Notes: generated from the sequence alone by a model not told the origin. Positions 27,466 to 37,916 are shown, counted from the first letter of the stretch. The stretch is DNA of 64,000 nt from JAAXHH01 sp965225915 (GCA_965225915.1 OZ245326.1:3162001-3226000), one strand, 5' to 3'. Numbers and translations: made by a program.

Positions 27466-28296
27466 ATGCCGACCGGCCTGACCGAAAATCAGAAGCGCGA
27501 GTATCTGGAGAACGGTTTTCTGCCGATCGAAGGGCTGTTCGATCCTGGCCAGCTCGATACACTTATAGTGGAGCTGAATGGTGTAGTCGACGAGTGGGCG
27601 GAGCGGTACTACGCGGAGGGTAAACTGACGGAGCGGTTCACGGACGAACCCTTCGAGCGTAGACTGTACCGGATCCATCAGGTCATGGAAGGTCGTTGCG
27701 AGGAACTGCACGAAGCCGTATTGGGTAAACGGAAGACCGCGGGTATGTTTCACGTCATGACCCTGCCCGAGATTCTCGACGTCGTCGAATCCCTCATCGG
27801 GCCGGAGATTCTCGTACACCCCCAGTTCAATTCCCGGGCCAAGCTGCCGGACAAGACCTCCGCCGTAGGCTGGCACCAGGACATCGGATTTCTGAATCCC
27901 GACGTGATGCCGACCTTCATGGTCAATTTCTGGCTTCCCCTGGTCGATTCAGACGAGCATAACGGATGCCTGGAGGTCATTCGTGGCAGTCACCGTTGTG
28001 AAAGGCTGCCCTTCGAGGATTCACCAGAGCGAATTTTTGCGGAATTCATGCCTGAAGGCGAACGGGTGACCTGCCTCATTCCCAGGGGCGGTGTACTCCT
28101 GTTACAGCACACCACGGTGCACCGATCGGCGCCGAATTACTCGGATCATATACGGTGGAGCCTGGATATTCGATATAGTGACTGGCGAAAACCAACAGGA
28201 AGGAACGATGTCCCGGGTTTCATTGCCCGCAGCCTGGAACATCCCGAGAGAATCGCAGCCGGGTACGAGGATTGGCAGCGGTTGTTCGAGTCTTGA
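27466..28296 (+). CDS. Phytanoyl-CoA dioxygenase (PhyH) family protein 2
   Basis: The 276-aa Fe(II)/2-oxoglutarate oxygenase starts LTENQKREYLENGFLPIEGLF. The iron facial triad is visible as WHQDIGF (HxD) and a distal His in HTTVHRSAPN, with WSLDIRYSDW carrying the co-substrate Arg region. It is divergent from the amidohydrolase and probably acts on a related metabolite. It differs too much from the other PhyH proteins of the window to be a recent duplicate. Confidence 0.87.
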   Translation: MPTGLTENQKREYLENGFLPIEGLFDPGQLDTLIVELNGVVDEWAERYYAEGKLTERFTDEPFERRLYRIHQVMEGRCEELHEAVLGKRKTAGMFHVMTLPEILDVVESLIGPEILVHPQFNSRAKLPDKTSAVGWHQDIGFLNPDVMPTFMVNFWLPLVDSDEHNGCLEVIRGSHRCERLPFEDSPERIFAEFMPEGERVTCLIPRGGVLLLQHTTVHRSAPNYSDHIRWSLDIRYSDWRKPTGRNDVPGFIARSLEHPERIAAGYEDWQRLFES

Positions 28297-28328
28297 TAGG
28301 TTGTTGGTGCCTTAAGATCGTGCTTCTT

Positions 28329-31300
28329 TCAAAACCGGAAAGTCGCGCGGAGCAGGATCGCGTCGATCGGATTGTCGTCGCTACGGGTATCGATTCGAGT
28401 GCCTTCGATGGATAGCGCCGCGCCTTGCGCTACTTTCCACATGGCCCCGGTCCGGACCCTGCGGCGCCCTTCTTCCTCCAGCGTCAATGTGGCGAATGGG
28501 GTGAACACGCCCCCGGTACCCAGGAGATCCATTCCGTAGCCCATTTCCGCTTCTAATCGGCCCGCGGCCGCGAAGCTTCCAGCATTACTGAGCAGCGAGG
28601 CGTCCCGGGCAGACCAGAGGCGGTTCGTAGCGCTCGAAGTATTCCCCCACGCCGGGGAGATCGAGAGCGAAAGTCCACGCTCCGACGCGGCCCTACCGTA
28701 ACGGATCGCACCGCTTGCTCCCCACTCCTTGTAGCCTTCGTCTTCGTGCACCACGAGTGTGCGCACGGTGCCTTCGACGGTGAGCGATCCGATGGCGTAT
28801 CGCAAGCCGGCGCCCATTTCCAAACCGGTGCCGGTCTCTGCGTCACCGCCGTCGTGACGAATACCGACTTCGCCACTTGGGGTGAATGTCCCGCCTTCAC
28901 CTATCCTGAATGAACTTGATCCTTCCAACAGTAAGCGTACACGGTTGACGTCTCCCTGGACTTCGGCCAGGGCTGCTGTAGCCTCGGTTGTGGTGCGCAC
29001 CCACATGGCGTCCGATTTCACGGCCAGGGTCAGTCCGCTCGATAAGCCGCCGACCAACCTGCCCTTTATACCGAATGCCCCCATCCTCATACCCAGATCT
29101 GTTTCTACGAGGGCTTCGTTCTGCTGCCGGAGCGTCATATCACCGATTCCGATCCCAACCAGGCCCCACAGCGACACGCGTTGGTTCAACTTCAGCCAGG
29201 CGGATGGGTAGAAGCCCGTAAGGGTACTTTCTACTTCGTTGTGATCTTCGTTGGAATCCCGATTCAGGGAGTAAGATCCCTGTCCATAGCTTCGAGAAAC
29301 CAGCACACCGGCCGTCAAACGGTTCCAGGAAGCATCCAGTCCCATCATCCCGGTTGTTGCCCTCCCGTCCATCAGGACATTGTCGATCTCGGCTTCGAAA
29401 CCGCCGGTTGACACACGACCCCATGCGGCGAAACCGGGCATTCCAGTTTTTGTTCCGTCGGATGAAACGTAGAAGCCACTACCTGAAAGAAGTTGTTGCG
29501 AATGCAGGGCGTACGGGTCGCCCCGGTGCATCGTATTCCTTTCGCTTGCGATCCATGGCAGGGAGGACTGGAACGAAGTACCTTTCGATCCCATTCCGCC
29601 TAACTGCATATTTCCAACGGTCAAATAGGAATCTCCGCTGACATCCATCCGTGCGCTCGCCGCTTCCACTACCTGGCTCGCAATCGTGCGGCCGAAGCGT
29701 GTGGTCCAGGCCAGCGTCATGGCATTGCCATTCTCGATGGTGCCGGTTGCGACTTCGTCCTCGATGTATGCGCCTTCCGGGTTCGAAAGCCTGAGGGTGA
29801 GTGTTTCCTTTCCTTCGTCGATTCCATCTTCCAACACGTTTACTTCGACGATCCTCGCGGTATCTCCCGGGGTGAATGAGAGCGAATGACTAACGGGGGT
29901 ATAGTCCTCGTTGGCATTTGCCGTGATATCCGATGTGGCGTAACTCACCGTCACATCTTCGGTTGATGCTGGCGTGAGTGAAACCCGGAAGGAAAGGCTT
30001 CCGCCCTCAGTGGCCTGGGCGTCCTCGACGCTTAGTGCCGGAGTCAACGATTCATCTGTTATCGTCACCCGCCCACTTTCGGTGAGGCAGCGTAGGCCCA
30101 CGTCCTCGGAATGCTTGCAGTTGTGCAGGCCCCAGTTTTCACTGGCGAGCCCGCCTCTAGCTACTTCGCAGTCAAGCAGGCTTTCCTCGTCGCCATTACA
30201 TAGAAGGTCGTCCAGCCAGATGGGGACGCTGGATGCTGCCGCACCGAAGTAAGGTCCGTTTCTTGCGCCGAGGAATATCCTGCCCCCTGACATCGCGCCG
30301 GCGGGATAACCGAGGTGTTCGCGACATGCGACAGTCGCATCGTCGGTGGTCCAGTAGTCGTCACAGATCGTGCCCCATACTAGATTGTGGCAGACTTCCA
30401 GTCGACCTTCGTTCGGTACACTGCCGTTCACGAGACGGAATTCACCCTCGTCCCCTGCCAAACAATTAGGCGGTGGCGGATTTCGGGTCTGTCCACTGCT
30501 TGGCGGGTTCGAATACAACCCATCGCCTTCGTCGTTCGAAGCCCGTACGTGCACCTGGTAGGAAGTGCTGGGGGATAGTCCTGTGATAGGCGCACTCATA
30601 CCGGTCCTATCCTGCGGACCGTTTATCCAGGGCCCACTGGTGCCCTCCCGGTATTGCAGGTCGTAGCTCAGGATTGCGGGGCGTCCTGTATTGGACGGCG
30701 CGGTCCACTCCACTAACAGGCTTGTTTCGGTACCTGTGACCGAAGTCACCGTAGGCGCGAGGGGTGGTTCGTCGACATCGTTCACGGTGACGGTCACGGC
30801 GATGGTATCGCTGCTGTCCTTTCCGTCGCTGGCCTTGACGGTCACAGACAGAGTAGACGCTGCCTCGTGGTTGTAGTTGATCCCTACCCTGGTCTTGAGT
30901 TGCCCGGAATCTGGATCGATGTCGAACGAGGACGCATCCGGGCCTTCAAGGCTGAAAGACAGGGTATCGCCATCCGTATTGGTTGCCGTGAAAGCAGCGC
31001 CAAGGTTCTCCGCTGAAGCAGTGGTGGCGCTGCCGATGTTCTCATCCAGGCTGCGCGTCGCGGTTGTGCTGGCAAACTCCGGCGCGCTGTTGCTCGGCGC
31101 ATTGGTCCGTCCACTGCCAGGAGACGAAAAGGGTCCATCGCCTTCGGCGTTGGTGGCCAAAACCTGCACCTGGTAGGGCGTGTCGGCTTTGAGGCTGGAA
31201 ATGGTCGTGCTCGTACCTGAGACGTTCTGCGGACCGTTGGACCAGTCTTCACTGTCGCCTTCCAGGTATTGAAGGTCGTAGCTCTGGATGGCCGGTCGGC

Positions 31301-34300
31301 CGGTATTGGACGGCGCCGACCAGCTCACCGACAGGCTAGTGATGCTTCCCGATACGGCGGACACTACCGGTTGTCCCGGTGCGAGGGCCGGTTCGTTGAC
31401 ATCTTCGACGGTGACAGTCACGACGATGGTGTCGCTGCCACCATTATTGTCACTGGCCCTCACGGTCACCGACAGGGTGGGTGTCGCCTCGTGATCGTAG
31501 TTGACACCGGCCCTGGTCTTGAGCTGCCCGGAGTTGGGATCGATGGTAAACGAGGAGGCATGTGTGCCTTCGATTTCGTAGGTCACCGGTTCGTTGTCGT
31601 CATCGTCTGCCAGGAAAGCGGTGCCCAGGTTTTCTGCTGAAGAAGTGGTGGCGCTGCCGACGTTCTCGTCCAGGCTGCGCGTTGCGGTGGCGTCTGCAAA
31701 CTCCGGCGGGCTGTTGCTATTGGTCCGACCGCTGCCTGGTGAAGAATAAGGACTGTCGCCCTCGGCATTCGTCGCCCGTACCGTTACCTGGTATAGCGAA
31801 TCGGGCTCGAGGCTTGCGATGGTGGAACTGGTGCCGTTGACGTTCTGGGGACCGTCTAACCAGCTTCCACTCGTGCCCGGCCGGTGCTGCAGGTCGTAGC
31901 TATCGATAGACGGCCTGCCCGTGTTCGCAGGCTGGATCCAACTGACCGAAAGGCTGGTGAGGCTTTCGGATACTGCAGAGACCGTCGGCGCCGCGGGCGC
32001 GAGGGGCGGTTCGTCGACGTCGTTGACGGTTACAGTCACGGCGATGGTGTCGCTGCCGCCGTTGCTATCACTGACCCGCACAGTAACCGACAAGGTGGGC
32101 GTCGCCTCGTGATCGTAATTGACCCCTACCTTGGTCTTGAGTTGACCGGAGTCTGAATCGATGGCGAACGAAGAAGCATTCGTCCCCTCGATGCCGTATG
32201 ACATCGTGTCTGTACTGTCCTCGTCCGTTGCCGTGAATGGATTGCCAAGGTTATTGGACGAACTCGTGGTGGCGTCACCCTCGTTTTCATCTACGTCGCG
32301 AGAGGCTGAAGTAGCGTCGAATTCCGGTGCGTTGTTCTGCAGGTTATTATCGCTCTCCGCATTGGTCCGCCCGCTACCCGGCAACGAATAAGGTCCATCA
32401 CCTTCGTCGTTTGTCGCAAGCACTTGTACCTGGTAAAGGGAGTCGGGCTCGAGGTTTGCGAAGATGGAGTTGGTGCCTTGGACATTCTGGGGCCCACTGA
32501 GCCAGGTTCCGCTCGTGCCAGGCCGGAACTGCAGGTCGTAGCTATCGATAGATGGCCTACCAGAATTTGCAGGTGGGTTCCAGCTGACAGAGAGGTCGGT
32601 GGTACTTCCAGAGACGGCGGAGACCGTCGGCGCCGCCGGCGCCAGTGGCCGTTCGTCGACGTCGTTAACGGTAACAGTCACTGCAATGGTGTCGCTGCCG
32701 CCGCGACCGTCCCTGGCCCGTACGGTCACCGACAGGGTAGGTGTGGCCTCGTGACTGTAGTTTACCCCAACCTTGGTCTTGAGCTGTCCTGAACCGGAAT
32801 CTATGCTGAACGACGAAGCGTGAGTTCCCTCGATACTGTAGGTCAGCGTGTCCGTACTGTCCTCGTCGGTAACCTCGAAAGCGGCACCCAGGTTCTCTGC
32901 GGTAGTTGTGGTGGCGCTTCCCACGTTTTCGGTCAGACTGCGAGACGCGGTGGTAGCTGCGAACTCAGGGGCATTGTTGTTTTTCACCGGGGTGTTGGTG
33001 TTCTGCGGGGTATTGTCGTTTTGCGGGGTGTTGGTCTTACCCTCGTTCAGCTCTGACCATTCACCGTCGCCTTCATCATTCGTTGCTCTTACCTGTACCG
33101 CGTAGTCGGAACCCTCCGACAGGCTGTAGAGAACAGTACTCGTGCCGTCCTGGTCCTGTGGTCCCTCGGACCAACCCGTATCAACACCGTTTCGGTACCG
33201 CAAATCGTAACTTTCAATGACCGGGCGGCCCATATTGTATGGCGGCGACCATGCCACCGAAAGGCTTGTCATGCTATTCTGCATCGGGGTGATCGTGGGT
33301 GGTGACGGCGCCAGAGGCGGCTCGTCTACATCTTTGACGTTTATGGTTACCGGGATGGTGTCGCTACCGCCATTTCCGTCGCTGGCCTTCACGGTCACGG
33401 ACAGGGTGGGTATGGCCTCGTGACTGTAGTTGATCCCGACCCTGGTCATGAGCTGTCCGGAACCAGGGTCGATGTCAAAGAGGGAGGCATCCTGACCATC
33501 TAAAATGTACTGCAACATGTCACCATCAGCATCTGTCGCGGTTATAGCGCCGCCCAGGTTCTCCGCGGTAGTCGTGGTAGCGTCGCCGATGTTCTCTGGC
33601 AGGCTGCGCGTTGCGGTGGGGTCGGCGAACTCCGGCGGGCTGTTCCTATTGGTCCGCGCGGTGCCCGGGGACGACCAGGGCCCATCGCCTTCGGCGTTGG
33701 TGGCCATCACCTGCACCTGGTAGGAAGTGTCTTCACTGAGACCTGAGATGATCGTGCCCGTACCTGTGACGTTCTGCGGGCCGTTGGACCAGTCTCCGCT
33801 GTTGCCTTCCCTGTACTGGAGATTGTAGCTCTGGATGACGGGCCGGCCGGTATTTGACGGTGCTGACCAATTCACAGACAGGCTGGTTTTGCTACCTGAA
33901 ACGGCTGACACAACCGGTTGTCCAGGTGCCAGGGGCGGTTCGTTGATGTCGTTCACGGTGACGGTTACATCGATGGTGTCACTACCACCCCGACCGTCGC
34001 TGGCCTTCACGATCACCGACAGGGTGGGCGTGGCCTCGTGACTGTAGCTGACACCGACCTTGTTCTTCAGCTGACCGGAACTGGTATCGACGGAAAACGA
34101 GGAAGCGTCGGTACCCTCGATACTGTAGGTCAGTGTGTCGTCATCGTCATCGGTTGCCGTGAAGGCGGCCCCCAGGTTCTCCGCGAAAGTCGTTGTAGCG
34201 TCGCCCATATTCTCGGACAGGCTGCGGGACGCGGTGGCTTCGGCGAACTCGGGCGGGCTGTTCATATTGGTCCGACCACTGCCCGGGGACGACCAGGGGC

Positions 34301-37300
34301 TGTCTCCCTCGTAGTTGGTGGCCATCACCTGTACCTGGTAGGTTGTACCTTCTTCGAGAATTGAGATAATTGTGCTCGTACCGGTGACGTTCTGCGGGCC
34401 GTTGGACCAGCCTCCGCTGTTCCCTTCCCGGTATTGGAGGTTGTAGGTCTGGATAGCGGGCCGTCCGGTGTTGGACGGTGCCGACCAGCTCACCGACAGG
34501 CTGGTGATGCTTCCCGGTACGTCGGACACAACCGGTTGTCCGGGCGCCAGGGGCGGCTCGTTTACATCGTTCACAGTGACGGTTACATCGATGGTGTCAC
34601 TGCCACCCCGACCGTCGCTGGCCTTCACGATCACCGACAGGGTGGGCGTGGCCTCGTGACTGTAGCTGACACCGACCTTGTTCTTCAGCTGACCGGAACC
34701 AGGATCGAGGTCGAAGAGGGAGGCATCCTGACCTTCTAAACTATACTGCAACATGTCACCATCAGCATCTGTCGCGGATATAGCGCCGCCCAGGTTCTCC
34801 GCGGTAGTCGTGGTAGCGTCGCCAACATTCTCTGTCAGACTGCGCGTTGCGGTTGCGTCGGCAAACTCCGGTGGGTTATTCCTATTGGTCCGCCCACTGC
34901 CCGGTGGCGACCACGGCCCATCGCCTTCGGCGTTGGCGGCCATCACCTGCACCTGGTAGGAAGTGTCTTCGCTGAGACCGGTGATGATCGTGCTCGTACC
35001 GGTGACGTCCTGCGGGCCGTTTGCCCAGTCTCCGCTGTTCCCTTCCCGGTATTGGAGGTTGTAGGTCTGGATAGCGGGCCGTCCGGTGTTGGACGGTGCC
35101 GACCAGTTCACCGACAGGCTGGTGATGCTTCCTGGTACGGCGGACACAACTGGATGTCCGGGCGCTAAGGGCGGCTCGTTTACATCGTTCACAGTGACGG
35201 TCACACCAATGGTGTCACTGCCACCCCGACCGTCGCTGGCCTTCACGATCACCGACAGGGTGGGCGTAGCCTCGTGACTGAAGTTGACGCCGACTTTTGT
35301 CTTGAGCTGCCCGGAACTGGTATCGACGGTTAACGAGGCGGCGGCGGTACCCTCGATACTGTAGGTCAGTGTGTCGTTGTCGTCATCGGTTGCCGAGAAG
35401 GCCTCGCCCAGGTTCTCCGCGGAAGTCGTGGTAGCGTCGCCAACATTCTCGGTAAGGCTGCGGGACGCGGTGGCTGCGGCGAACTCCGGCGGGTTATTCT
35501 TGTTGGTTCGCCCGCTGCCTGGTGTCGAATAGGATCCATCGCCTTCTGCGTTGGCAGCCATCACCTGCACCTGGTAGGAAGTGTCTTCGCTGAGACCGGT
35601 GATGGTCGTGCTCGTACCGGTGACGTTCTGCGGGCCGTTGGCCCAGTCTCCACTGTTGCCTTCCCGGTATTGGAGGTAGTAGGTCTGGATAGCGGGCCGT
35701 CCGGTGTTGGACGGTGCCGACCAGTTCACCGACAGGCTGGTGATGCTTCCTGGTACGGCGGACACAACTGGTTGCCCTGGCGCGAGCGGCGGCTCGTTCA
35801 CATCCGTTACATAGATCGTGACACCGATGACCGCGCTGCCTCCATTGCCATCGCTGGCTGTCACGGTTACCGAATGGCTGGGCAGGGTTTCGTGATCGTA
35901 GTTGACTCCTGCTTTCGACGTAATCTGACCTGTACCTGCTACAACGTTGAATATGGCAGCGTCCGATCCAGCAAGGCTGTAGGTCAGATCATCGCCATCC
36001 GTATCCATCGCCTCGAATGGACTACCGATGTTCTTTGCCGTTGCTGTCGTCGCGTCTCCAACGTTTTCGGCAAGTGTACGAGTTATTGTAGCGGAACCAA
36101 ACCTCGGTTCCATGTTCGCGACTCCCTCCTTGTCACCCAGGAAGGCACTGGCCGCGGCTACCGCGACCGCCGCGGAAGAACCGTATATGGGCCAGCAGAT
36201 TGTCGGTCCTTGCCTGAGAACGGTTGCCATATAGGTGCGCAGGGTTTTACCGTCCGCCCCAGTGACCGTCACCGAGATGATAGTTACCTCTTTTTCTCCG
36301 AGTATAACCTGGTGCCCGTTGTCCGGGTTGGCGTCCACATCGGATGGGATGTACAGAAGCGTTGCACCGGAATCACTCGGTTCGGCATCCAACGTCACCA
36401 TGTCCACCGTCGAAGGTACCCAGGCCCGGTAGGTCGTTCTTTCGGACGTGAAGGGTTTGTTGAATGGAATACGGGAGCTACCATAGCTCAGGGATAGGGC
36501 AGCAAGGTTGGCGTCGGTCTGATCCGCGACTTCGTCGTAGACCATCACCCCGTCGATATCGGTGTCGGAAGGTGTAACGGCAGGTGTAAATGCGAATGGC
36601 GAGCCTGGTGTCTCGAAAGCATCCATCTCGGCCAAAGCGAAAGATACACTGGTTTCTCGCGCCGAATCGCTGGCTGACCTGCTGCCAGTCACCTTTTGCT
36701 CAGGCGGCAAGGACCGGCCGGCACCGGCATGCATCCTCTTGCCGATTTCACCTATACCCGGATTGCCAAATACATTCAGGTATTTAAGGCTGGTAAGACG
36801 CTCGAACAGTTCATCTGGAAGGAAGGTCAATTCATTCCAGCCAAGACGGAGGATCTCCAGCTTGGCCAGGGAGTCGAACAGGCCAACCGGAAGGGTATCC
36901 AGGCTGTTGTCGGTCAAGTTCAGTTGCTTGAGTGAGGTCAGATCCTCGAATAGGTCCGGGGCCAACGCGTCGAGGGAATTACCATACAAATACAGTATCT
37001 CCAGTTTGGAACGGCCTTCGAAGAGGGCACCGGGCAGTTCTCTCAGGCGGTTGTTGTTAAGATAGAGATACCGCAGCGAGGGGAGACCTTCGAACAGACC
37101 TTCGGGGAGACTGGTCAGTTGGTTTTCACTAAGATTCAGCAACCTCAACGCGTCTAAACCGGAAAAGTCTTCGACCTTGAAACTCGTGATCTCCTGTCCC
37201 GATAAATCAATGGAAGTGATTTTCGAGAAATGAGCCTCTGTCAGGTCGGAACAGTCGTCGATTCCGTCAACGCTGTCGACGATGACGTCGCGAACCTGCG

Positions 37301-37916
37301 CCGTGCGCTCACATACATCGAGCCAGGATCGATCTAGTTCGAACGAGTTCTCCGCCGTCAGTATCCTGTTGCTGGCGGACTCGACGAAGGGTGAGTCGTG
37401 ATCGCCGTATAGGAAAGCGCGCGAGAGTGTCGACGCGATGTTGGTATTTCCGGCCTGATATGGGCCATTCTGGGCGGAAGTTGGTATGTAGGCCTGTAGC
37501 AGAAGCGCTACGAGAAAACAGCTCAACAGGAACAGCGGGACCAGCCTCTCCCGCAATGCGAGGGACACGTACTTCCGGCCGTAGCTGAAGCGCTTGACCG
37601 CGATGCTGATGCGTGTCAGTAATCCCGAAGTGGCGGTTCGGAAGATGGAGTCAAGGGAAGAGAACAACGGCTTCCTCACTCCTGGATTCGTAGTACTGTC
37701 GCACTGGGAGTTCGTAGCACCTTCGTATGACAGATAGGATTTCCCCGCACGCGCGTGTACTTTATCTTTGGAACTGCAAGGGTACGATTCGGAGTCGACT
37801 CGATCAGAACACCTCCTGTCTCGCCTGTCCAGATTCATCGCGAACCTCTTGAAGGGGTGTTTTAACTTCCTGAGTATGTCCTTGAATCTCTCGTAAAACT
37901 CGACATTTTTTGACAA
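28329..37916 (-). CDS. Giant surface protein: LRR, nine cadherin-like/FN3 units, SRCR, Calx-beta, autotransporter barrel
   Basis: A 3195-aa cell-surface protein. Residues 1-124 are basic and polar, followed by a hydrophobic segment (125-144) and TSA-QN, so export uses an unusually long N-terminal extension. About seven leucine-rich repeats follow (roughly 210-400, LxxLxLxxNxLxxLPxxLF), then a cadherin-like beta-sandwich. From about 600 to 2480 nine units of ~206 residues alternate a cadherin-like domain (xPEFAxxTAxRSLxENVGDATT, VxDVNEPPLAP) with an FN3 domain (LSVxWSAPSNTGRPAI, YQVQVMATNAEGDGP). An SRCR domain (about 2490-2610, WGTICDDYW, VACREHLGY, SEDVGLRC) and a Calx-beta domain precede a 450-residue beta-barrel ending in RATFRF. 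It is probably displayed by type V-like secretion for adhesion or host recognition. The frame is intact for 9.6 kb. Confidence 0.92.
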   Translation of the reverse strand: MSKNVEFYERFKDILRKLKHPFKRFAMNLDRRDRRCSDRVDSESYPCSSKDKVHARAGKSYLSYEGATNSQCDSTTNPGVRKPLFSSLDSIFRTATSGLLTRISIAVKRFSYGRKYVSLALRERLVPLFLLSCFLVALLLQAYIPTSAQNGPYQAGNTNIASTLSRAFLYGDHDSPFVESASNRILTAENSFELDRSWLDVCERTAQVRDVIVDSVDGIDDCSDLTEAHFSKITSIDLSGQEITSFKVEDFSGLDALRLLNLSENQLTSLPEGLFEGLPSLRYLYLNNNRLRELPGALFEGRSKLEILYLYGNSLDALAPDLFEDLTSLKQLNLTDNSLDTLPVGLFDSLAKLEILRLGWNELTFLPDELFERLTSLKYLNVFGNPGIGEIGKRMHAGAGRSLPPEQKVTGSRSASDSARETSVSFALAEMDAFETPGSPFAFTPAVTPSDTDIDGVMVYDEVADQTDANLAALSLSYGSSRIPFNKPFTSERTTYRAWVPSTVDMVTLDAEPSDSGATLLYIPSDVDANPDNGHQVILGEKEVTIISVTVTGADGKTLRTYMATVLRQGPTICWPIYGSSAAVAVAAASAFLGDKEGVANMEPRFGSATITRTLAENVGDATTATAKNIGSPFEAMDTDGDDLTYSLAGSDAAIFNVVAGTGQITSKAGVNYDHETLPSHSVTVTASDGNGGSAVIGVTIYVTDVNEPPLAPGQPVVSAVPGSITSLSVNWSAPSNTGRPAIQTYYLQYREGNSGDWANGPQNVTGTSTTITGLSEDTSYQVQVMAANAEGDGSYSTPGSGRTNKNNPPEFAAATASRSLTENVGDATTTSAENLGEAFSATDDDNDTLTYSIEGTAAASLTVDTSSGQLKTKVGVNFSHEATPTLSVIVKASDGRGGSDTIGVTVTVNDVNEPPLAPGHPVVSAVPGSITSLSVNWSAPSNTGRPAIQTYNLQYREGNSGDWANGPQDVTGTSTIITGLSEDTSYQVQVMAANAEGDGPWSPPGSGRTNRNNPPEFADATATRSLTENVGDATTTTAENLGGAISATDADGDMLQYSLEGQDASLFDLDPGSGQLKNKVGVSYSHEATPTLSVIVKASDGRGGSDTIDVTVTVNDVNEPPLAPGQPVVSDVPGSITSLSVSWSAPSNTGRPAIQTYNLQYREGNSGGWSNGPQNVTGTSTIISILEEGTTYQVQVMATNYEGDSPWSSPGSGRTNMNSPPEFAEATASRSLSENMGDATTTFAENLGAAFTATDDDDDTLTYSIEGTDASSFSVDTSSGQLKNKVGVSYSHEATPTLSVIVKASDGRGGSDTIDVTVTVNDINEPPLAPGQPVVSAVSGSKTSLSVNWSAPSNTGRPVIQSYNLQYREGNSGDWSNGPQNVTGTGTIISGLSEDTSYQVQVMATNAEGDGPWSSPGTARTNRNSPPEFADPTATRSLPENIGDATTTTAENLGGAITATDADGDMLQYILDGQDASLFDIDPGSGQLMTRVGINYSHEAIPTLSVTVKASDGNGGSDTIPVTINVKDVDEPPLAPSPPTITPMQNSMTSLSVAWSPPYNMGRPVIESYDLRYRNGVDTGWSEGPQDQDGTSTVLYSLSEGSDYAVQVRATNDEGDGEWSELNEGKTNTPQNDNTPQNTNTPVKNNNAPEFAATTASRSLTENVGSATTTTAENLGAAFEVTDEDSTDTLTYSIEGTHASSFSIDSGSGQLKTKVGVNYSHEATPTLSVTVRARDGRGGSDTIAVTVTVNDVDERPLAPAAPTVSAVSGSTTDLSVSWNPPANSGRPSIDSYDLQFRPGTSGTWLSGPQNVQGTNSIFANLEPDSLYQVQVLATNDEGDGPYSLPGSGRTNAESDNNLQNNAPEFDATSASRDVDENEGDATTSSSNNLGNPFTATDEDSTDTMSYGIEGTNASSFAIDSDSGQLKTKVGVNYDHEATPTLSVTVRVSDSNGGSDTIAVTVTVNDVDEPPLAPAAPTVSAVSESLTSLSVSWIQPANTGRPSIDSYDLQHRPGTSGSWLDGPQNVNGTSSTIASLEPDSLYQVTVRATNAEGDSPYSSPGSGRTNSNSPPEFADATATRSLDENVGSATTSSAENLGTAFLADDDDNEPVTYEIEGTHASSFTIDPNSGQLKTRAGVNYDHEATPTLSVTVRASDNNGGSDTIVVTVTVEDVNEPALAPGQPVVSAVSGSITSLSVSWSAPSNTGRPAIQSYDLQYLEGDSEDWSNGPQNVSGTSTTISSLKADTPYQVQVLATNAEGDGPFSSPGSGRTNAPSNSAPEFASTTATRSLDENIGSATTASAENLGAAFTATNTDGDTLSFSLEGPDASSFDIDPDSGQLKTRVGINYNHEAASTLSVTVKASDGKDSSDTIAVTVTVNDVDEPPLAPTVTSVTGTETSLLVEWTAPSNTGRPAILSYDLQYREGTSGPWINGPQDRTGMSAPITGLSPSTSYQVHVRASNDEGDGLYSNPPSSGQTRNPPPPNCLAGDEGEFRLVNGSVPNEGRLEVCHNLVWGTICDDYWTTDDATVACREHLGYPAGAMSGGRIFLGARNGPYFGAAASSVPIWLDDLLCNGDEESLLDCEVARGGLASENWGLHNCKHSEDVGLRCLTESGRVTITDESLTPALSVEDAQATEGGSLSFRVSLTPASTEDVTVSYATSDITANANEDYTPVSHSLSFTPGDTARIVEVNVLEDGIDEGKETLTLRLSNPEGAYIEDEVATGTIENGNAMTLAWTTRFGRTIASQVVEAASARMDVSGDSYLTVGNMQLGGMGSKGTSFQSSLPWIASERNTMHRGDPYALHSQQLLSGSGFYVSSDGTKTGMPGFAAWGRVSTGGFEAEIDNVLMDGRATTGMMGLDASWNRLTAGVLVSRSYGQGSYSLNRDSNEDHNEVESTLTGFYPSAWLKLNQRVSLWGLVGIGIGDMTLRQQNEALVETDLGMRMGAFGIKGRLVGGLSSGLTLAVKSDAMWVRTTTEATAALAEVQGDVNRVRLLLEGSSSFRIGEGGTFTPSGEVGIRHDGGDAETGTGLEMGAGLRYAIGSLTVEGTVRTLVVHEDEGYKEWGASGAIRYGRAASERGLSLSISPAWGNTSSATNRLWSARDASLLSNAGSFAAAGRLEAEMGYGMDLLGTGGVFTPFATLTLEEEGRRRVRTGAMWKVAQGAALSIEGTRIDTRSDDNPIDAILLRATFRF
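30470..36120 (-). repeat. Nine-unit internal coding repeat (cadherin-like plus FN3)
   Basis: Units recur every ~618 bp on the minus strand. DNA identity is very high in places: 33961-34080 and 34579-34698 (one unit apart) differ at one position of 120 by eye. Segments near 33493 and 34729, two units apart (1236 bp), are nearly identical, as are those near 34123 and 35359. This indicates a higher-order two-unit repeat and recent expansion or gene conversion. Confidence 0.85.

Noticed and set aside
30470..36120. CRISPR-like or satellite repeat array
   Set aside because: The ~618-bp periodicity is a coding repeat in one intact frame.
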